A stretch of 64,000 nt of DNA from Allobaculum sp. Allo2 (GCF_022701175.1 NZ_CP078088.1:620001-684000), one strand, 5' to 3'; counted from the stretch's first letter, positions 24,808 through 34,609 are shown. The notes: generated from the sequence alone by a model not told the origin. Numbers and translations are program-made.

Positions 24808-25386
24808 TTATTCGTGAGAGTTGCAGCATCCGCCTTCGTGGTCATGATCGTCGCCGTGGCAGCATCCGCCTTCGTGGTCATGATCGTCGCCGTGGCAGCA
24901 TCCGCCTTCGTGGTCATGATCGTCGCCGTGGCAGCATCCGCCTTCGTGGTCATGATCGTCGCCGTGGCAGCATCCGCCTTCGTGGTCATGATCGTCGCCG
25001 TGGCAGCATCCGCCTTCGTGGTCATGATCGTCGCCGTGGCAGCATCCGCCTTCATGGTCGTGATCGTCACCGTGGCAGCATCCGCCTTCGTGGTCGTGAT
25101 GGCCGCCGCATCCGCATCCGCCGCCTTCGGCTGGCGCGAATACCATCAGTTCGCCGTTCTGCAGATCGACAAAAGCGTCATCGCAGTATTTGGCGGTATC
25201 TTCATCCATCAGCACTTTGATGCCGTTGATTTCCACCGGCTTGTCGCCTTCTTCGTAGCGAACCATCTGGAAAACGGGTGCTGCGGAGCAGCAGGTCTGA
25301 TGAAGGGTAGCCATCAGTCCGTCTGCATGGTTTTCTTCCAGCATGGGTTTCAGCACGTTAGCGGCTGCATCTGTAATTGTTAACAT
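24808..25386 (-). CDS. HesB/IscA-like protein with Cys/His/Asp tandem-repeat tail
   Basis: Intact, 192 residues. Residues 1-92 resemble the HesB/IscA-like fold (LTITDAAANVLKPML, TLHQTCCSAAPVFQMV, GIKVLMDEDTAKYCDD), linked to iron-sulfur or metal handling. From about residue 93 a 12-residue unit (HGDDHDHEGGCC) is repeated about seven to eight times, giving a tail made almost only of His, Asp, Cys and Gly. Such tails bind divalent metals (Ni, Zn, Cu), as in HypB or SlyD. The DNA repeat has a 36-bp period with very few changes, so copy number could vary between strains. Ribosome site GGAGG lies upstream. The metal and client are unknown. Confidence 0.65.
   Translation of the reverse strand: MLTITDAAANVLKPMLEENHADGLMATLHQTCCSAAPVFQMVRYEEGDKPVEINGIKVLMDEDTAKYCDDAFVDLQNGELMVFAPAEGGGCGCGGHHDHEGGCCHGDDHDHEGGCCHGDDHDHEGGCCHGDDHDHEGGCCHGDDHDHEGGCCHGDDHDHEGGCCHGDDHDHEGGCCHGDDHDHEGGCCNSHE
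24820..25105 (-). repeat. 36-bp in-frame coding minisatellite
   Basis: About eight head-to-tail copies of a 36-bp unit, nearly identical, encoding the HGDDHDHEGGCC repeat of the HesB-like protein. A few copies at the 25.05 kb end differ by single silent-type changes. Confidence 0.85.
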
Positions 25387-25607
25387 ATGTTTCTGCCTCC
25401 ATTTCTCCTCTATTTTAAAAGAGTTTCGGTTCAGGCGCTCGGTTTAGCCCTGTCTGTTTGAAATGTTTATAAGTCATAAAACAGAATGAGTGTCAAGAAA
25501 TATTATTATGGGAATGTGGAATATTCTTACGAAATAAGGGGAAATACAGGCAAATGGGGTTCAGAAGGGGGTCTGGACGGTTAAGATGAAGGTGCGAGGT
25601 AATCTAT

Positions 25608-26137
25608 ATGAAACTGATCACCCTCAGACAGCTTGAAGCACAGGCGCGCACCGGGGACGGAAAAGCCTGTCTGGCCTTGTACCAGGAGTATTCCAACAAC
25701 ACCCGGGATGAAAAACCGCCAGAAAGTGGCTGGATCTCGCTCTCGATTACGATGAGCCGAGAGCCCAGTTTCTCGAAGGCGTGTATTCGATGAAAGTCGG
25801 CGAAATTGCGCACGGCGTACAGTTTTTGAAGCTGGCCGCTTTTAACCGCAATACCGACGCCATGAATGTCCTGGCGATGTACTACCTGGGAAACATTCAC
25901 GGAATCAGCCATACGGTCATTGATCTGGAGCTCGGGCTTGATTATCTCTATCAGGCCGCGAACGGCGGATGTCCGGATGCACAGATTGTTCTGGGAAAAT
26001 GTTTTTATCTCGGAAAATGGGTAAGCCGCAACAAGTATCTTGCCCGCTACTGGATGGAAAAAGCCGCAAAGGCCAAAAGCCGGCTGGCCGCACGCATGCT
26101 CGAAGACATGCAGGCCGTCAGTGGCGCGCTCAACTGA
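25608..26137 (+). CDS. Sel1-like repeat protein
   Basis: About 177 residues. Helical repeats of Sel1/TPR kind are visible: ACLALYQEYSNN, ALDYDEPRAQFLEGVYSMKVG, AFNRNTDAMNVLAMYYLGNIHG, AANGGCPDAQIVLGKCFYLG, ARYWMEKAAKAKS. Such proteins act as scaffolds for other proteins. The frame breaks near 25716 in an A5 run; one A restores KTARKWLDLALDYDEP. It sits alone between the HesB-like gene and azlC. A terminator follows. No partner can be named. Confidence 0.6.
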
Positions 26138-26162
26138 AAAAGCAGTGAATACCGTCTGAACC

Positions 26163-26210
26163 CCGAAAAGCGAGACTTGATTTTTAAGTCGGCTTTTCGG
26201 CTTTTGTTTT
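26163..26210 (+). terminator. Rho-independent terminator
   Basis: CCGAAAAGC...GACTT pairs with AAGTC...GGCTTTTCGG, followed by CTTTTGTTTT. Confidence 0.85.
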
Positions 26211-26339
26211 GGGAAAAAGGCGCCGACATAAGGGGATTGAATGTTGTTGAGAGCGCGTTCAGAACGATGGTTCCATACAATCCGCAGACGAAGGTGCAGA
26301 CGAGAAAAAGGGACGGTTCGGACGACTCTTTTCTGGTGC

Positions 26340-26345
26340 TATACT
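26340..26345 (+). promoter_or_regulatory. -10 element placed for a leaderless azlC transcript
   Basis: TATACT at 26340 is preceded, with a 17-base spacer, by TTCGGA. The expected start point is 7-8 bases downstream, which falls on or next to the azlC ATG at 26353; no ribosome site is seen before that ATG. Confidence 0.35.
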
Positions 26346-26352
26346 TCAAACC

Positions 26353-27069
26353 ATGAACGAAAATGAATCGCGCCGTCTTTTTCTGGACGGTATGAAAACT
26401 TCGATTCCCATTGCACTTGGCTACTTCGCCGTCAGCTGCGCCTACGGCATGGCAGCCATTATACAGGGCATGACTGTAACCGAGGCGGCGATCACTTCGC
26501 TGATCAATCTGACGAGCGCCGGACAGTTTGCGGGAACGACGCTGATCTGCGCGGGCGCCAGCCTTTTGAGCTCATTCTCACCGAGCTGATCATTAACGCG
26601 CGCTACTTTCTGATGGCGATTTCGCTGGCGCAAAAATGCGGCGGATCGGTGCCTCTTGGCAAGCGTCTGCTCATGGCGTACGGGATTACCGATGAAATTT
26701 ACGCGGCGGCCGTTTCCAAAAAGGAAAGCTGTCCTTTGTCTGGTTCATGGGGCTGGTCGTCTTGCCGGTCATTGGCTGGACCGCGGGAACGATTGCCGGC
26801 GGACTGGCGAGCAGTCTGCTCCCTCAAAATCTGGTCAACGCGCTGGGACTGGCCATGTATGGCATGTTTATCGCCATTTTTGTACCGGCGGCCCGCAGGA
26901 AAAAGCCGTGGCGATCTGTGTCCTGCTTTCCATTGCGCTCAGCTGTCTGTTTGCCTGGACGCCAGGTCTGAAAGAACTGTCCAACGGCTATGTGATCGTA
27001 ATTGTGACCGTTCTGGCTTCCGCATTCTGTGCCTGGAAATTTCCAAGGAAGGAGGACGAACCGCAATGA
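26353..27069 (+). CDS. azlC: AzlC-type branched-chain amino acid exporter subunit
   Basis: Large subunit of the AzlCD exporter (branched-chain amino acids or similar). Marks: GYFAVSCAYGMAA, TSLINLTSAGQFAGT, NARYFLMAISLAQK, GITDEIYAAA, WFMGLVVLPVIGWTAGTI. There are about 238 residues after three frame repairs: one T near 26570 (LFELILTELIINARY), one G near 26727 (KGKLSFVWF) and one A near 26890. The stop overlaps the azlD ATG (ATGA), a usual arrangement. No ribosome site is seen before ATG 26353; an internal ATG at 26392 is an alternative start. Confidence 0.8.
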
Positions 27070-27380
27070 GAACGGCCGAGATGTATACCGGCATCGCGGT
27101 CATGGCACTGGTGACGTATGTCATTCGCATGATTCCGATGGCCCTGTTTTCCAGGCCGATTCGATCGCGCTTCTTTCAGTCCTTTCTCTACTACGTACCG
27201 TACGCCGTCCTTTCGGCGATGACCTTTCCCGGCGTTTTTGCGGGTTCGCTTTCGACTGCCGTCTGCTCGATCGGTGTACTGGCCGCAGTCATCAGCGCCT
27301 GGTTTGGCGGCAGCCTGCTTCAGGTGGCCTGCGCCGCAGCGGGCGCAGCCTGGATTGCGGGACTCGTTCCCGGTCTTTAA
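27066..27380 (+). CDS. azlD: AzlD-type small exporter subunit
   Basis: Intact, 104 residues, three to four membrane helices (YTGIAVMALVTYVIRMIPMAL, YYVPYAVLSAMTFPGVF, LAAVISAWFGGSLLQVACAAA). RMIPMAL and YVPYAVLSAMTFP are typical of AzlD. It pairs with AzlC to export branched-chain amino acids. Its start overlaps the azlC stop by four bases. Confidence 0.85.
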   Translation: MRTAEMYTGIAVMALVTYVIRMIPMALFSRPIRSRFFQSFLYYVPYAVLSAMTFPGVFAGSLSTAVCSIGVLAAVISAWFGGSLLQVACAAAGAAWIAGLVPGL

Positions 27381-27467
27381 TAATTCAGCTGGAGAGATCC
27401 AGACTGCCGGATCTGGATGGAATCGCCTGCAGAAATGGATGCTGAAAAGCGATCGAAATTGAGACAG

Positions 27468-27536
27468 AAAAGGCGAAGGCTTACGCGGCTTCTTCCCTGT
27501 GGGAAGAGGCATCTGGCGTAAGGTCCTTCGCCTTTA
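27468..27536. terminator. Bidirectional terminator between azlD and the FUSC gene
   Basis: AAAGGCGAAGG pairs with CCTTCGCCTTT, with TTACGC/GCGTAA next, and an apical CTTCCC/GGGAAG hairpin. Confidence 0.8.
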
Positions 27537-27578
27537 TGTGTTTTGTTCTGGGCTGTTCTGGAGAATATTTTGAAGTTC

Positions 27579-28670
27579 TTACTGGTTTTGCGCCCGGTTC
27601 ATGGTGCGCTTCTGCGTCTCGGGAAGGAAATGGACCATGATGAAGCGGTCATACAGCCAGTAAAACAGCATCGCGAACAGAACGCCGGCAATCGTCAGTC
27701 CAATGCGCAGAATGACCGCGTCTTTCAGACCGTACAGTCCGGCCGCCAGCGACAGGGCACCAAAGCAGTTGAGCATCGTCTTGTGCCGGTATTCTGAACA
27801 CAGGCCCAGACACAGACCGCCGACCGGACCGAGCAGCGGATACAGCTGGGGCGGAAGAATTTTATAGACGACATAAAACAGCAGGGAACCGGCGATGACG
27901 CCAAGAATCCGGTCGCGCTTCTTTTCGTGAATGCGGTTTTCAATCTGCGCATCCGAAAGCAGGGAGCCGCACGCAAAGCCGGCCCACATGTAGCGCGGAA
28001 CGACAAAGAGCGAAAAGATTGTCAGAAGCAGGCTGACACCCAGCGTCAGAACGCAGCTGCCACTGGCACTTGTAGTTGTACAAAGTGAATTCATGAAAGA
28101 CCATGCCAAGCGTCCGGTCCGGATTGGCGTTTCGATGATTGCGCCACAGCACGATTGCACAAAGGACATAGCCCACAACCGTCATTTCCAGACGGCCGAT
28201 CAGATCTTGTCCATACACCGGATTGCCGCAAAGAAAAATGTAGGCAAAGGAATACAGGCCGCCGTTTCCAAGCGACGGATTTTCGCACGTCAGGGCGATG
28301 ATCAGAAGCAGGGCGCAAAAATGAATGACAAACGTCAGCAGAGGACTGGGGCGGAGCGAAGCGAGAATCGGCGCGCCAAAAAGCAGGGCGAACGCGACAA
28401 ACATCGCAAACAGGGAATCCTTGATCCGGTAGCCGAAGCCGACAAACCGGCTCGCCAGTAAAATGCAGAAAATGGAGACCGCCATGGAACTGTTGGCCGA
28501 ACCGAAGAGTGCCGTCATAAGACCGATAAAGGCGATCGCAAAGACAACGATCAGAAGCGAACGGACAAACATAGCCAGACGCCATCGGCGCTTCTCTTCG
28601 GGCGCGTCCGTTTTCGCGATCATGGCGCGGATCGCGGCCGGATTATATTGAATCATCTGATAAAGGTCAT
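27579..28670 (-). CDS. FUSC-family (aromatic acid exporter-like) membrane protein
   Basis: About 363 residues with two clusters of membrane helices, typical of FUSC/YccS-type proteins: SLLIVVFAIAFIGLMTALFG, FAMFVAFALLFGAPIL, IHFCALLLIIALTC, then LTLGVSLLLTIFSLFVVPRYMW, VIAGSLLFYVVYKIL, LLGPVGGLCLGLC, IGLTIAGVLFAMLFYWLYDRF. Likely an efflux component; the substrate is unknown. The start at 28670 has a perfect AAAGGAGG five bases upstream but needs one extra T just inside the gene. Two further missing T/C-type bases near 28070 and 28050 explain the break in the middle and give FTFVQLQVPVAAAFLTLG. A longer in-frame start without ribosome site is at 28722. Confidence 0.65.
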
Positions 28671-28920
28671 GGAAGCCTCCTTTTCTCAAAAGGGCATCGA
28701 GAACGTTCCAGAAGGCAGCCATTGAATACACGTTGAATACAAAGGTATGGAATCGGTATGAAAAGAATGTACATTCTCGATACGTTCATCGTTCCGTTTC
28801 ATTGTAAAACCACGGTAATAAAAATCGAAAGGGATACCCGAACGAGAATGGACGGCGTAAAGGGGGCGAGTGGAAACGGGTCAAATCGGGCTTGGTCATT
28901 CCAATCGACAGCCCTCCCCG

Positions 28921-28926
28921 TATAAT
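28921..28926 (+). promoter_or_regulatory. -10 element of the MFS gene
   Basis: Perfect TATAAT 26 bases before the chosen ATG (28952), with ribosome site AAAGGAG between. A weak -35 (TTCCAA) lies 16 bases upstream. Confidence 0.5.
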
Positions 28927-28951
28927 GGAGGAAACAAAGGAGCTTTTATTT

Positions 28952-30650
28952 ATGGTAAAAAAGACCACCTAGCATATTTGAAAGTACTGATCAGCACGTG
29001 TCTGATGGTCGGTGCGAGCATCGGTCTGTGCTTTTATTCCGCCGGTGCGTTTTACAGCCCGCTTTCCGGCGGCCTGGGCATTTCCCTGGGTCAGGCTTCG
29101 GCCTCGACGACCTGGATGCTCGTATTCATGGCGCTCAGCGCCCTGGCCGTCCCGTTTCTGCTGCGCAAGCTGCGGCTTCTGGACCTGCTTTTGATCGGTA
29201 CCGCGCTTTGTGCCGGATCGGTTCTGATGATTGCCTTTTCCGTGAACGTGGCCTGGGTTTACATTTTCAGCGCCATTACCGGAATCGGCGCCGCGCTGAT
29301 CGGCATGGTTCCGGCAAGTACGATCGTCCAGAACTGGTTTGTGAAGCATCGCGCCGGAGCGACATCGATCGCGCTGGCGGGATCGGCACTCGTGGCGGCG
29401 CTGTTTTCTTCCGTGTTCAGCTTTTCCATTTCCATGTTTGGCTGGCGCATGGGCTTCGTTCTGGAAGCTGTCCTCATTCTGGTGCTTATGCTTCCGGCGC
29501 TGCTCTGGAAAATTGATCTGACGCCGGCGCAGGCGGGCATGCAGCCGTATGGACATGAACAAGGCATTCCCGCAGAACCGGATGCGCGCAAGCTGTCCAA
29601 CTCGGTTTTGTGGACATTCGCGCTGATCGCGATTCTGTCCGCCATTCTGATCGGTCTGCCGATGCACTTCTCTTCGCTGGCCGCCTCCATTGGCCGCACC
29701 ACTTTGCTGGGGGCATCGATGCTGACGTATGCGATGCTTGGAAACCTCGTTTTCAAGCTGGTCGGCGGCTGGCTGTCCAACCGTCTGCAGCCGGTATGGA
29801 CGATCGCCATTCTCGATCTCTGCTCGCTGATCGCTTCGATCGGCATTCTGATCTGCATTCTCAGCGGCGCAAGCGACGCCCTGTCCTGGCTGGCGTTCTT
29901 CCTTGGAAGCGTCTTTGCGTTAAGTGAACTTTCTCTGCCGCTGCTCGTTTCCGCCAATGCGGCACGCCGTCACTTCTCCGCGTTTTACGCCGTGCTCAAC
30001 TGCCTTTCGACGATGACGACGGCTCTGTCGATCATGGTGATCGGCTACATGTATGACGGCCTGCACAGCTACGTATGGATGTACGTTCTGGCCATTGCAG
30101 CGGAAGTCCTGATTCTCTTCCTGCTCTGGCTGCTCATCCGCAGCGCGAAAAGCGACGATCTGGTCACCAATGCGACAACCCGCTCGCTCGTTCTGAAGCT
30201 GCGTGACTGGGAAAACAAATACCGCAGCGAACGTTCCCGCAAAGCGCAGGAACGCCGCCGCAAGGAAGAAGAACAGAAAGCGTATGACGAAGAAATGAAG
30301 CGTCAGGATACGCCATCCGCCATGCGCGCGCATGTCGTGGCTTCTTCCATTGTCGTACCGTCCGAAAAGGAAACGGAAAAGAAAACGCCCTCGAAGCCGA
30401 GCACGAAGCGAAAGAAGCTGCTGAAGTGAACCCGTTTGAAGAACCGGCCGACGCCAAAGAAAACGAACCGGTCGATGCCGAATACGTGGAACACGAAGGC
30501 GCAGCGCCGGACGAACATTCGCATACGGAAGACGAGGAAAAATCCAAACCGTCCGCCAAACCGGCAGACGAAAACGCTTCGGATCCCGCTACAGAGGAAA
30601 ACGCAGCGCCTGCTGACGCTTCCAGATCCGAAGACGAAAAGAAAGACTAA
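28952..30650 (+). CDS. MFS transporter with long acidic C-terminal tail
   Basis: About 566 residues. Twelve membrane helices (LISTCLMVGASIGLCFYSAG to VYVLAIAAEVLILFLLWLLI) with the oxalate/formate antiporter-like MFS look (FYSPL, WMLVFMALSALAVPF, GIGAALIGMVPASTIVQNWF). A 150-residue soluble tail follows, first basic (RSERSRKAQERRRKEEEQKA) and then very acidic (EEPADAKENEPVDAEYVEHE). ATG 28952 has AAAGGAG, but the frame needs one extra A in the A6 run at once after it. A second break near 30376 (AAAA) is restored by one A, and this adds the acidic tail to 30650. Substrate unknown. Confidence 0.75.
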
Positions 30651-30734
30651 GATTTCTCCGTTTTTAGTGGGGTAAGCGAAGACGAAGCGACTTTTCGTTC
30701 TTCTTTACCAAGCAAAACGTTTTAGAAAAACAAC

Positions 30735-30770
30735 AACGCCCTGGCTTGCCGCAAAGCCAGGGCGTTTTCA
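30735..30770 (+). terminator. Rho-independent terminator after the MFS gene
   Basis: AACGCCCTGGCTT pairs with AAGCCAGGGCGTT, followed by TTCAATTT. Confidence 0.85.
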
Positions 30771-30816
30771 ATTTCTGCAGTTCGGGTTACGCGAGGTAAA
30801 CCCCTTCGGCAGAGGA

Positions 30817-30866
30817 AAAGCGATCCGCTTCCGGGATACGTTTGCCCGGACATGCGGATCGCTTTG
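30817..30866. terminator. Second hairpin, probably ending the leftward phosphoesterase gene
   Basis: AAAGCGATCCGC pairs with GCGGATCGCTTT around an inner CCGGG/CCCGG stem. It lies between converging genes and may work on both strands. Confidence 0.7.
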
Positions 30867-30878
30867 TTATTTTGCGTA

Positions 30879-31499
30879 TTATTTCTCGCCCTCTTCGGGA
30901 AGAGGAACGGTGACGATGCAGCTTTCATAGGCGTTGATGACCGCAGTCTGATCGATCACATAGCGGCGGGGATAGTCGCCGTAATTGAGATGGATGTGGC
31001 CGTGAAAGAAAAACTGCGGATGGTAGCGTTCGATCAGCCGGCCAAAGCCTTCAAAGCCGGTATGACACGGATCCTTGCCGTCGTAATGGCCGGCAGCCGG
31101 GGCGTGGGTGACGAGAATATCAAATCCGCCATGTTTCCAGAAGAGCGGCCAGAGCTTGCGGATACGCCGGTCCATTTCCTTATTGGAATACTGATGCGGG
31201 CCGCCGTTGTAAAACATCGATCCGCCAAGGCCTAAAATGCGCAGGCCTTTCCAGACAAAGATTTTCTCGTCAATATCCACGCAGCCTAAAGGCGGATGGG
31301 AGGCGTAGCCGAGATCGTGGTTGCCTGGCACGTAAAGAACATAGCCGTCAAAGCGGTCGGCGATGAATTCAAGGTAGCTGGCGGGCAGATCACCGCAGGA
31401 AATGATCAGATCGATTCCCTCAAACGTTTTCGGCGTCCACAGGCGGAAATACTGGGGAACGACTTCATCGGAAAGCAGAAGAATCTTGGCGGATTTCAT
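30879..31499 (-). CDS. Calcineurin-like metallophosphoesterase
   Basis: Intact, 206 residues. Metal-binding motifs of the family are visible in order: LLSDE (in place of D-x-H), ISCGDLPASYLEF (GD), VPGNHD (GNHD), LVTHAPAAG (H) and FFHGHIHLNYG (GHxH). The first D-x-H is weakly preserved (LSDEV), as in the YfcE-like phosphoesterases of Bacillota. The start ATG overlaps the stop of the upstream ParB-like/BMP gene (ATGA), so the two are translated together. Substrate unknown (nucleotide or phosphodiester). Confidence 0.8.
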   Translation of the reverse strand: MKSAKILLLSDEVVPQYFRLWTPKTFEGIDLIISCGDLPASYLEFIADRFDGYVLYVPGNHDLGYASHPPLGCVDIDEKIFVWKGLRILGLGGSMFYNGGPHQYSNKEMDRRIRKLWPLFWKHGGFDILVTHAPAAGHYDGKDPCHTGFEGFGRLIERYHPQFFFHGHIHLNYGDYPRRYVIDQTAVINAYESCIVTVPLPEEGEK

Positions 31500-33517
31500 G
31501 AGCGATCCGGGCTTTCCTGAAGGGAGCTCTTCCTGGCGTCGTTCGAACGATCCGGATTCTGGACATCCTCTCTGTTTTCAGCCGCTTCCGGATGGGCCTG
31601 CGCCTTGCTTTCAGAACTGTCGGCTTCCTCCAGATCCAGGCCGTGCAGGGTGACGAGCTTTTCGGCTTCGGGCATCAGATTGTCTTCATCGGGCAGATAG
31701 CCGATAACGCCGTCCACAAACCAGTCCATATGCGCGATTTCTTCCATGCTTAGCGACTGGAGGCGATCGCGCTCGGAGGGCACGCAGGCGAGATCTTCAA
31801 AGACGAAGAAGCGCTGATCGGCAATATCGTCGCGGATCTGGCTGATCAGTCTTCGCGTCTGCAGAGGCAGATGATCGGAAAACTGAATGTCCATCAGGCC
31901 GTTGGAAAGGCCGAGCCAGTAGTTGATGGACGGGGTGTTGTGATGAATCTCGTCGCTGCGGTACGTGCGGTTGAGAATGGAATAAATGATGCGGGTGTAA
32001 AAGACGTCCCACTTCTGAGCGACTGAAGAAATTTTGCAGAACTGGCCGCTGCGCACGTCGAACAGGCCAAACTGACGGCCGGAGCGGCTGCGCAGATCGA
32101 AATCCTGACCGCCGATGAAGATCAGGTCGATATCCATCGGAAATTCCCGGTTGGTCGCCGAATGGGTGGTGGACCAGTCGAGATACACTTTTGCATCGCT
32201 GCGCACCGCTCTGGCTCCGAGCGCGAAGGCGTTGATGTCGGCGATGGCGCCGAAAATCGGGTAGTCGGCAATGTAGCCCAGACGGCCGTATGTGGAAAGG
32301 GCGCCGGCGGCCATTCCTTGCAAGTACTGGATTTCATAGCCGCGGGTGTAGTACGACCGAACGGCTGTGTTTTCCGGATTGAGCGAGCAGTTCAGGAACT
32401 TGATCTGGGGATAGCGGGCCGCAAACGCGTTGGTTTCCGGAAGTTCAATCGGATGGCTCGTAAAGACGACGTTCGCACCCCAGCTGACCGCTTCGCTCAG
32501 CGCGTCTTCGATTTCATAAGCCGTATTGACGTCGTTCCATATGCGGATGATGACTTTGTCGCCCAGCGTTCGCGCCATTTTTCAAAGGCTTCTTCGTGGG
32601 CTCTGGCCCAGACGCTGTTTTGCGGATCGCCGGGCTGAATGAGCGCGGCTTTGACCGGCTCGCTTAAAAGGAAAGAATCGGCTTTCGCTCCGATACATCG
32701 CTGGCGGTGAGCAGGGCGGCTTTCAGGCCGTGCGGATATAACTCGATGGCGGGAAGCAGTACGTCAAATTCCTTTTCCATTTCCGCGTGCGTCTGAACGC
32801 GGGAGACGTCGCTTCCAAATACTTCGAGAAAGAGCAGGAAGGCATCCGAGGCGGTCGCTTTGGTCCGCTCAGGAGCCCGTTGAACAAAAATACCTTCAAA
32901 CTGCGCGTACAGGGCAAGCAGATCGTCCCGGCGCTGAGCGGAAAGCGGGTGGGACTCGCTGACATCGAGCAGCTTGAGCAGCTTTCGATAGTTGCGCTTG
33001 CGGCTCATGAGCAGCGTGGAAATCCCGGTCAGTTTTCGAAACTGAAGATACGCCTCATACAGGTCGCCGTCTTCCATCCCTTTGGGATCGAGAATCAGCT
33101 CGGTAATGCGCGCCCGGATCAGCGGATTGCCCAGGGCTTTTGTGACGGAAACGCGCTTGTTGCCTTCTTCGACAAAAAAGCGGCCGTACACTTCGTAAAC
33201 CGTAATGGGATCGCGAAGGCCTTCTTCCATGGCGCTCGTATACAGATTCATCCACTTCGCCGCAAATTCGCTGTTTTCTGCCAGAAGCGGCATGAAATTA
33301 AACGCGAACGCTTCGGTACGGCTGGCATGGACGGTACCGACGATATGGCTGACCTGAATTTCGTGCTCGTGCAGTACCTGGCGCGAGACGACCTGGAAAT
33401 TTTGAGATACGGATCGAGTACGGGCAGCGTCGGATCCAGACCGGCTTCTTCGCGCCGGGCGGTTTCGGCCAGCGCAGACTTGCGGGTGCGGGCATAGGCT
33501 TCGGATGCAGCGGACAT
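31496..33517 (-). CDS. Cytosolic BMP-type binding protein with N-terminal ParB-like domain
   Basis: About 673 residues. The N-terminal half (SAASEAYARTRKSALAE, HIVGTVHASRTEAFAFNFMP, YGRFFVEEGNKRVSVTKAL) has a ParB/sulfiredoxin-like look with the EEGNKRVSV motif. The C-terminal half is a BMP-family (PnrA-like) nucleoside-binding domain (VVFTSHPIELPETNAFAARY, GYEIQYLQGMAAGALS, LGYIADYPI, INAFALGARAV, VYLDWSTT). There is no signal peptide or lipobox, so it should stay in the cytosol, unlike ordinary BMP lipoproteins. The start at 33517 has GAGGTGAT. Frame breaks near 33400 (A), 32660 (T) and 32578 (A) are each restored by one base. Possibly a nucleoside-responsive regulator; inferred. Confidence 0.7.
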
Positions 33518-33980
33518 AAAATCACCTCGTTTAAATCGTACCGTGTTTTTCCGGCCGCCCGAAGCGGACGCCTGAGCGAAACTTCTGCCGGTCGATATCC
33601 CTTCCAGAACAGGCGGGTCCCGATTATGGACTTTAGGACTAGGAATCTGACCAAAGGGGACAGACAAGCATCCACTCTGGACGCCTTGTTCATATTCCAG
33701 GGCAAACCTTCTAAAATAAGGGGTGCAAAGAAGGATAGAAGCCGGCGGCTGCACATGACGAGATCAGCCCAACGCTTCCTGTCCGACCATTTTTAGTACC
33801 GGAAACTGCCGGTCCATTTTCCGCGCACGCTTTGACCATCAAAAAGCCAGACAATCGCATCGCGTTTCATTTTTATTCATCCAAATCCAATAGGCTGAAA
33901 GGGTCAAAACCAGAACAATTTCGCGCGGCCTGCCCGATACGGGAACACTTGAAAATCTAAAAGAAAAGAGGTTGGAAACC
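33518..33980. other. Intergenic stretch between divergent genes
   Basis: No gene supported. It must hold promoters for the leftward BMP-like gene and the rightward small gene at 33981. No strong -35/-10 pair stands out. Confidence 0.5.
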
Positions 33981-34481
33981 ATGAATCTTTCACGAGAGGA
34001 AATGGATCTGCTTGGGAAGCTGATCGGCCGTAAGGCGGAGCGCATCATCATGCCGACGCCGAAGGATTCGCTGACCAAGCCGGTTGAAATCGTGCTGGTT
34101 CTGTCACGCAACCGGGGAGTCCTGATTGACTCCTGCTACCGAACACAAAGGGCTGTGGAAACGCCGGAGGGCTATCCGCAGATGAGGGTGAGAATGATTA
34201 ATAAAATTCCAGAGTATGTGAACGGCGACACCATCGAACTGTCTGAGTTTGGCGGGGAAATTATCGCTTCGATTGAGGTGACCAGTGAAAACGTGCTGAC
34301 CTCGACGGAGCAGGCCACGTATACGAAGGCAGTTCACATCGAATTTACCGGACAGCGCGAAGTGACGATTACGCGGGAAACTTACCGGACTCCTTCGCTG
34401 GACGTTTACGAAGAGCGCCGCGAGCCGGCATTCAATTATGAACCGAACGCGAGCATCACAACGACTGTCCACAGTTTCTGA
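33981..34481 (+). CDS. Hypothetical protein, 166 residues
   Basis: Intact; I do not recognise it. Soluble, with many Thr/Val beta-type stretches (VEIVLVLSRNRGVLIDSC, GEIIASIEVTSENVLTS, HIEFTGQREVTITRETY) suggesting a beta-sandwich. It has an N-terminal helix, MNLSREEMDLLGKLIGRK. No signal peptide or membrane helix. Start at ATG 33981 with AGAGG eight bases upstream rather than an in-frame TTG at 33972. It stands alone and a large inverted repeat follows the stop. Confidence 0.6.
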   Translation: MNLSREEMDLLGKLIGRKAERIIMPTPKDSLTKPVEIVLVLSRNRGVLIDSCYRTQRAVETPEGYPQMRVRMINKIPEYVNGDTIELSEFGGEIIASIEVTSENVLTSTEQATYTKAVHIEFTGQREVTITRETYRTPSLDVYEERREPAFNYEPNASITTTVHSF

Positions 34482-34508
34482 TAAAAATCAATAAGAAGAA
34501 ATAAAATA

Positions 34509-34609
34509 GCGGGTTTTAGTCAGTTTATAAAGGGCTTTCAATCTAAAAGGTAAAATAAACTACCAGAAAGTTGAAAGCGCTTATAATAAAACATTGACTT
34601 AAAACCCGC
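34509..34609. repeat. 101-bp imperfect inverted repeat (MITE-like or structured RNA)
   Basis: Outer arms GCGGGTTTTAGTCA and TGACTTAAAACCCGC pair; inner arms TTTATAAAGGGCTTTCAA and TTGAAAGCGCTTATAA pair. Together these give about 40-bp arms around a loop of about 28 bases. A T-rich stretch follows at the right. Confidence 0.7.

Noticed and set aside
24783..25383. Rightward frames over the HesB-like gene with Ala/Val or Arg/His repeats
   Set aside because: Shadows of the 36-bp coding minisatellite; no ribosome site, and the opposite strand has the recognisable domain.
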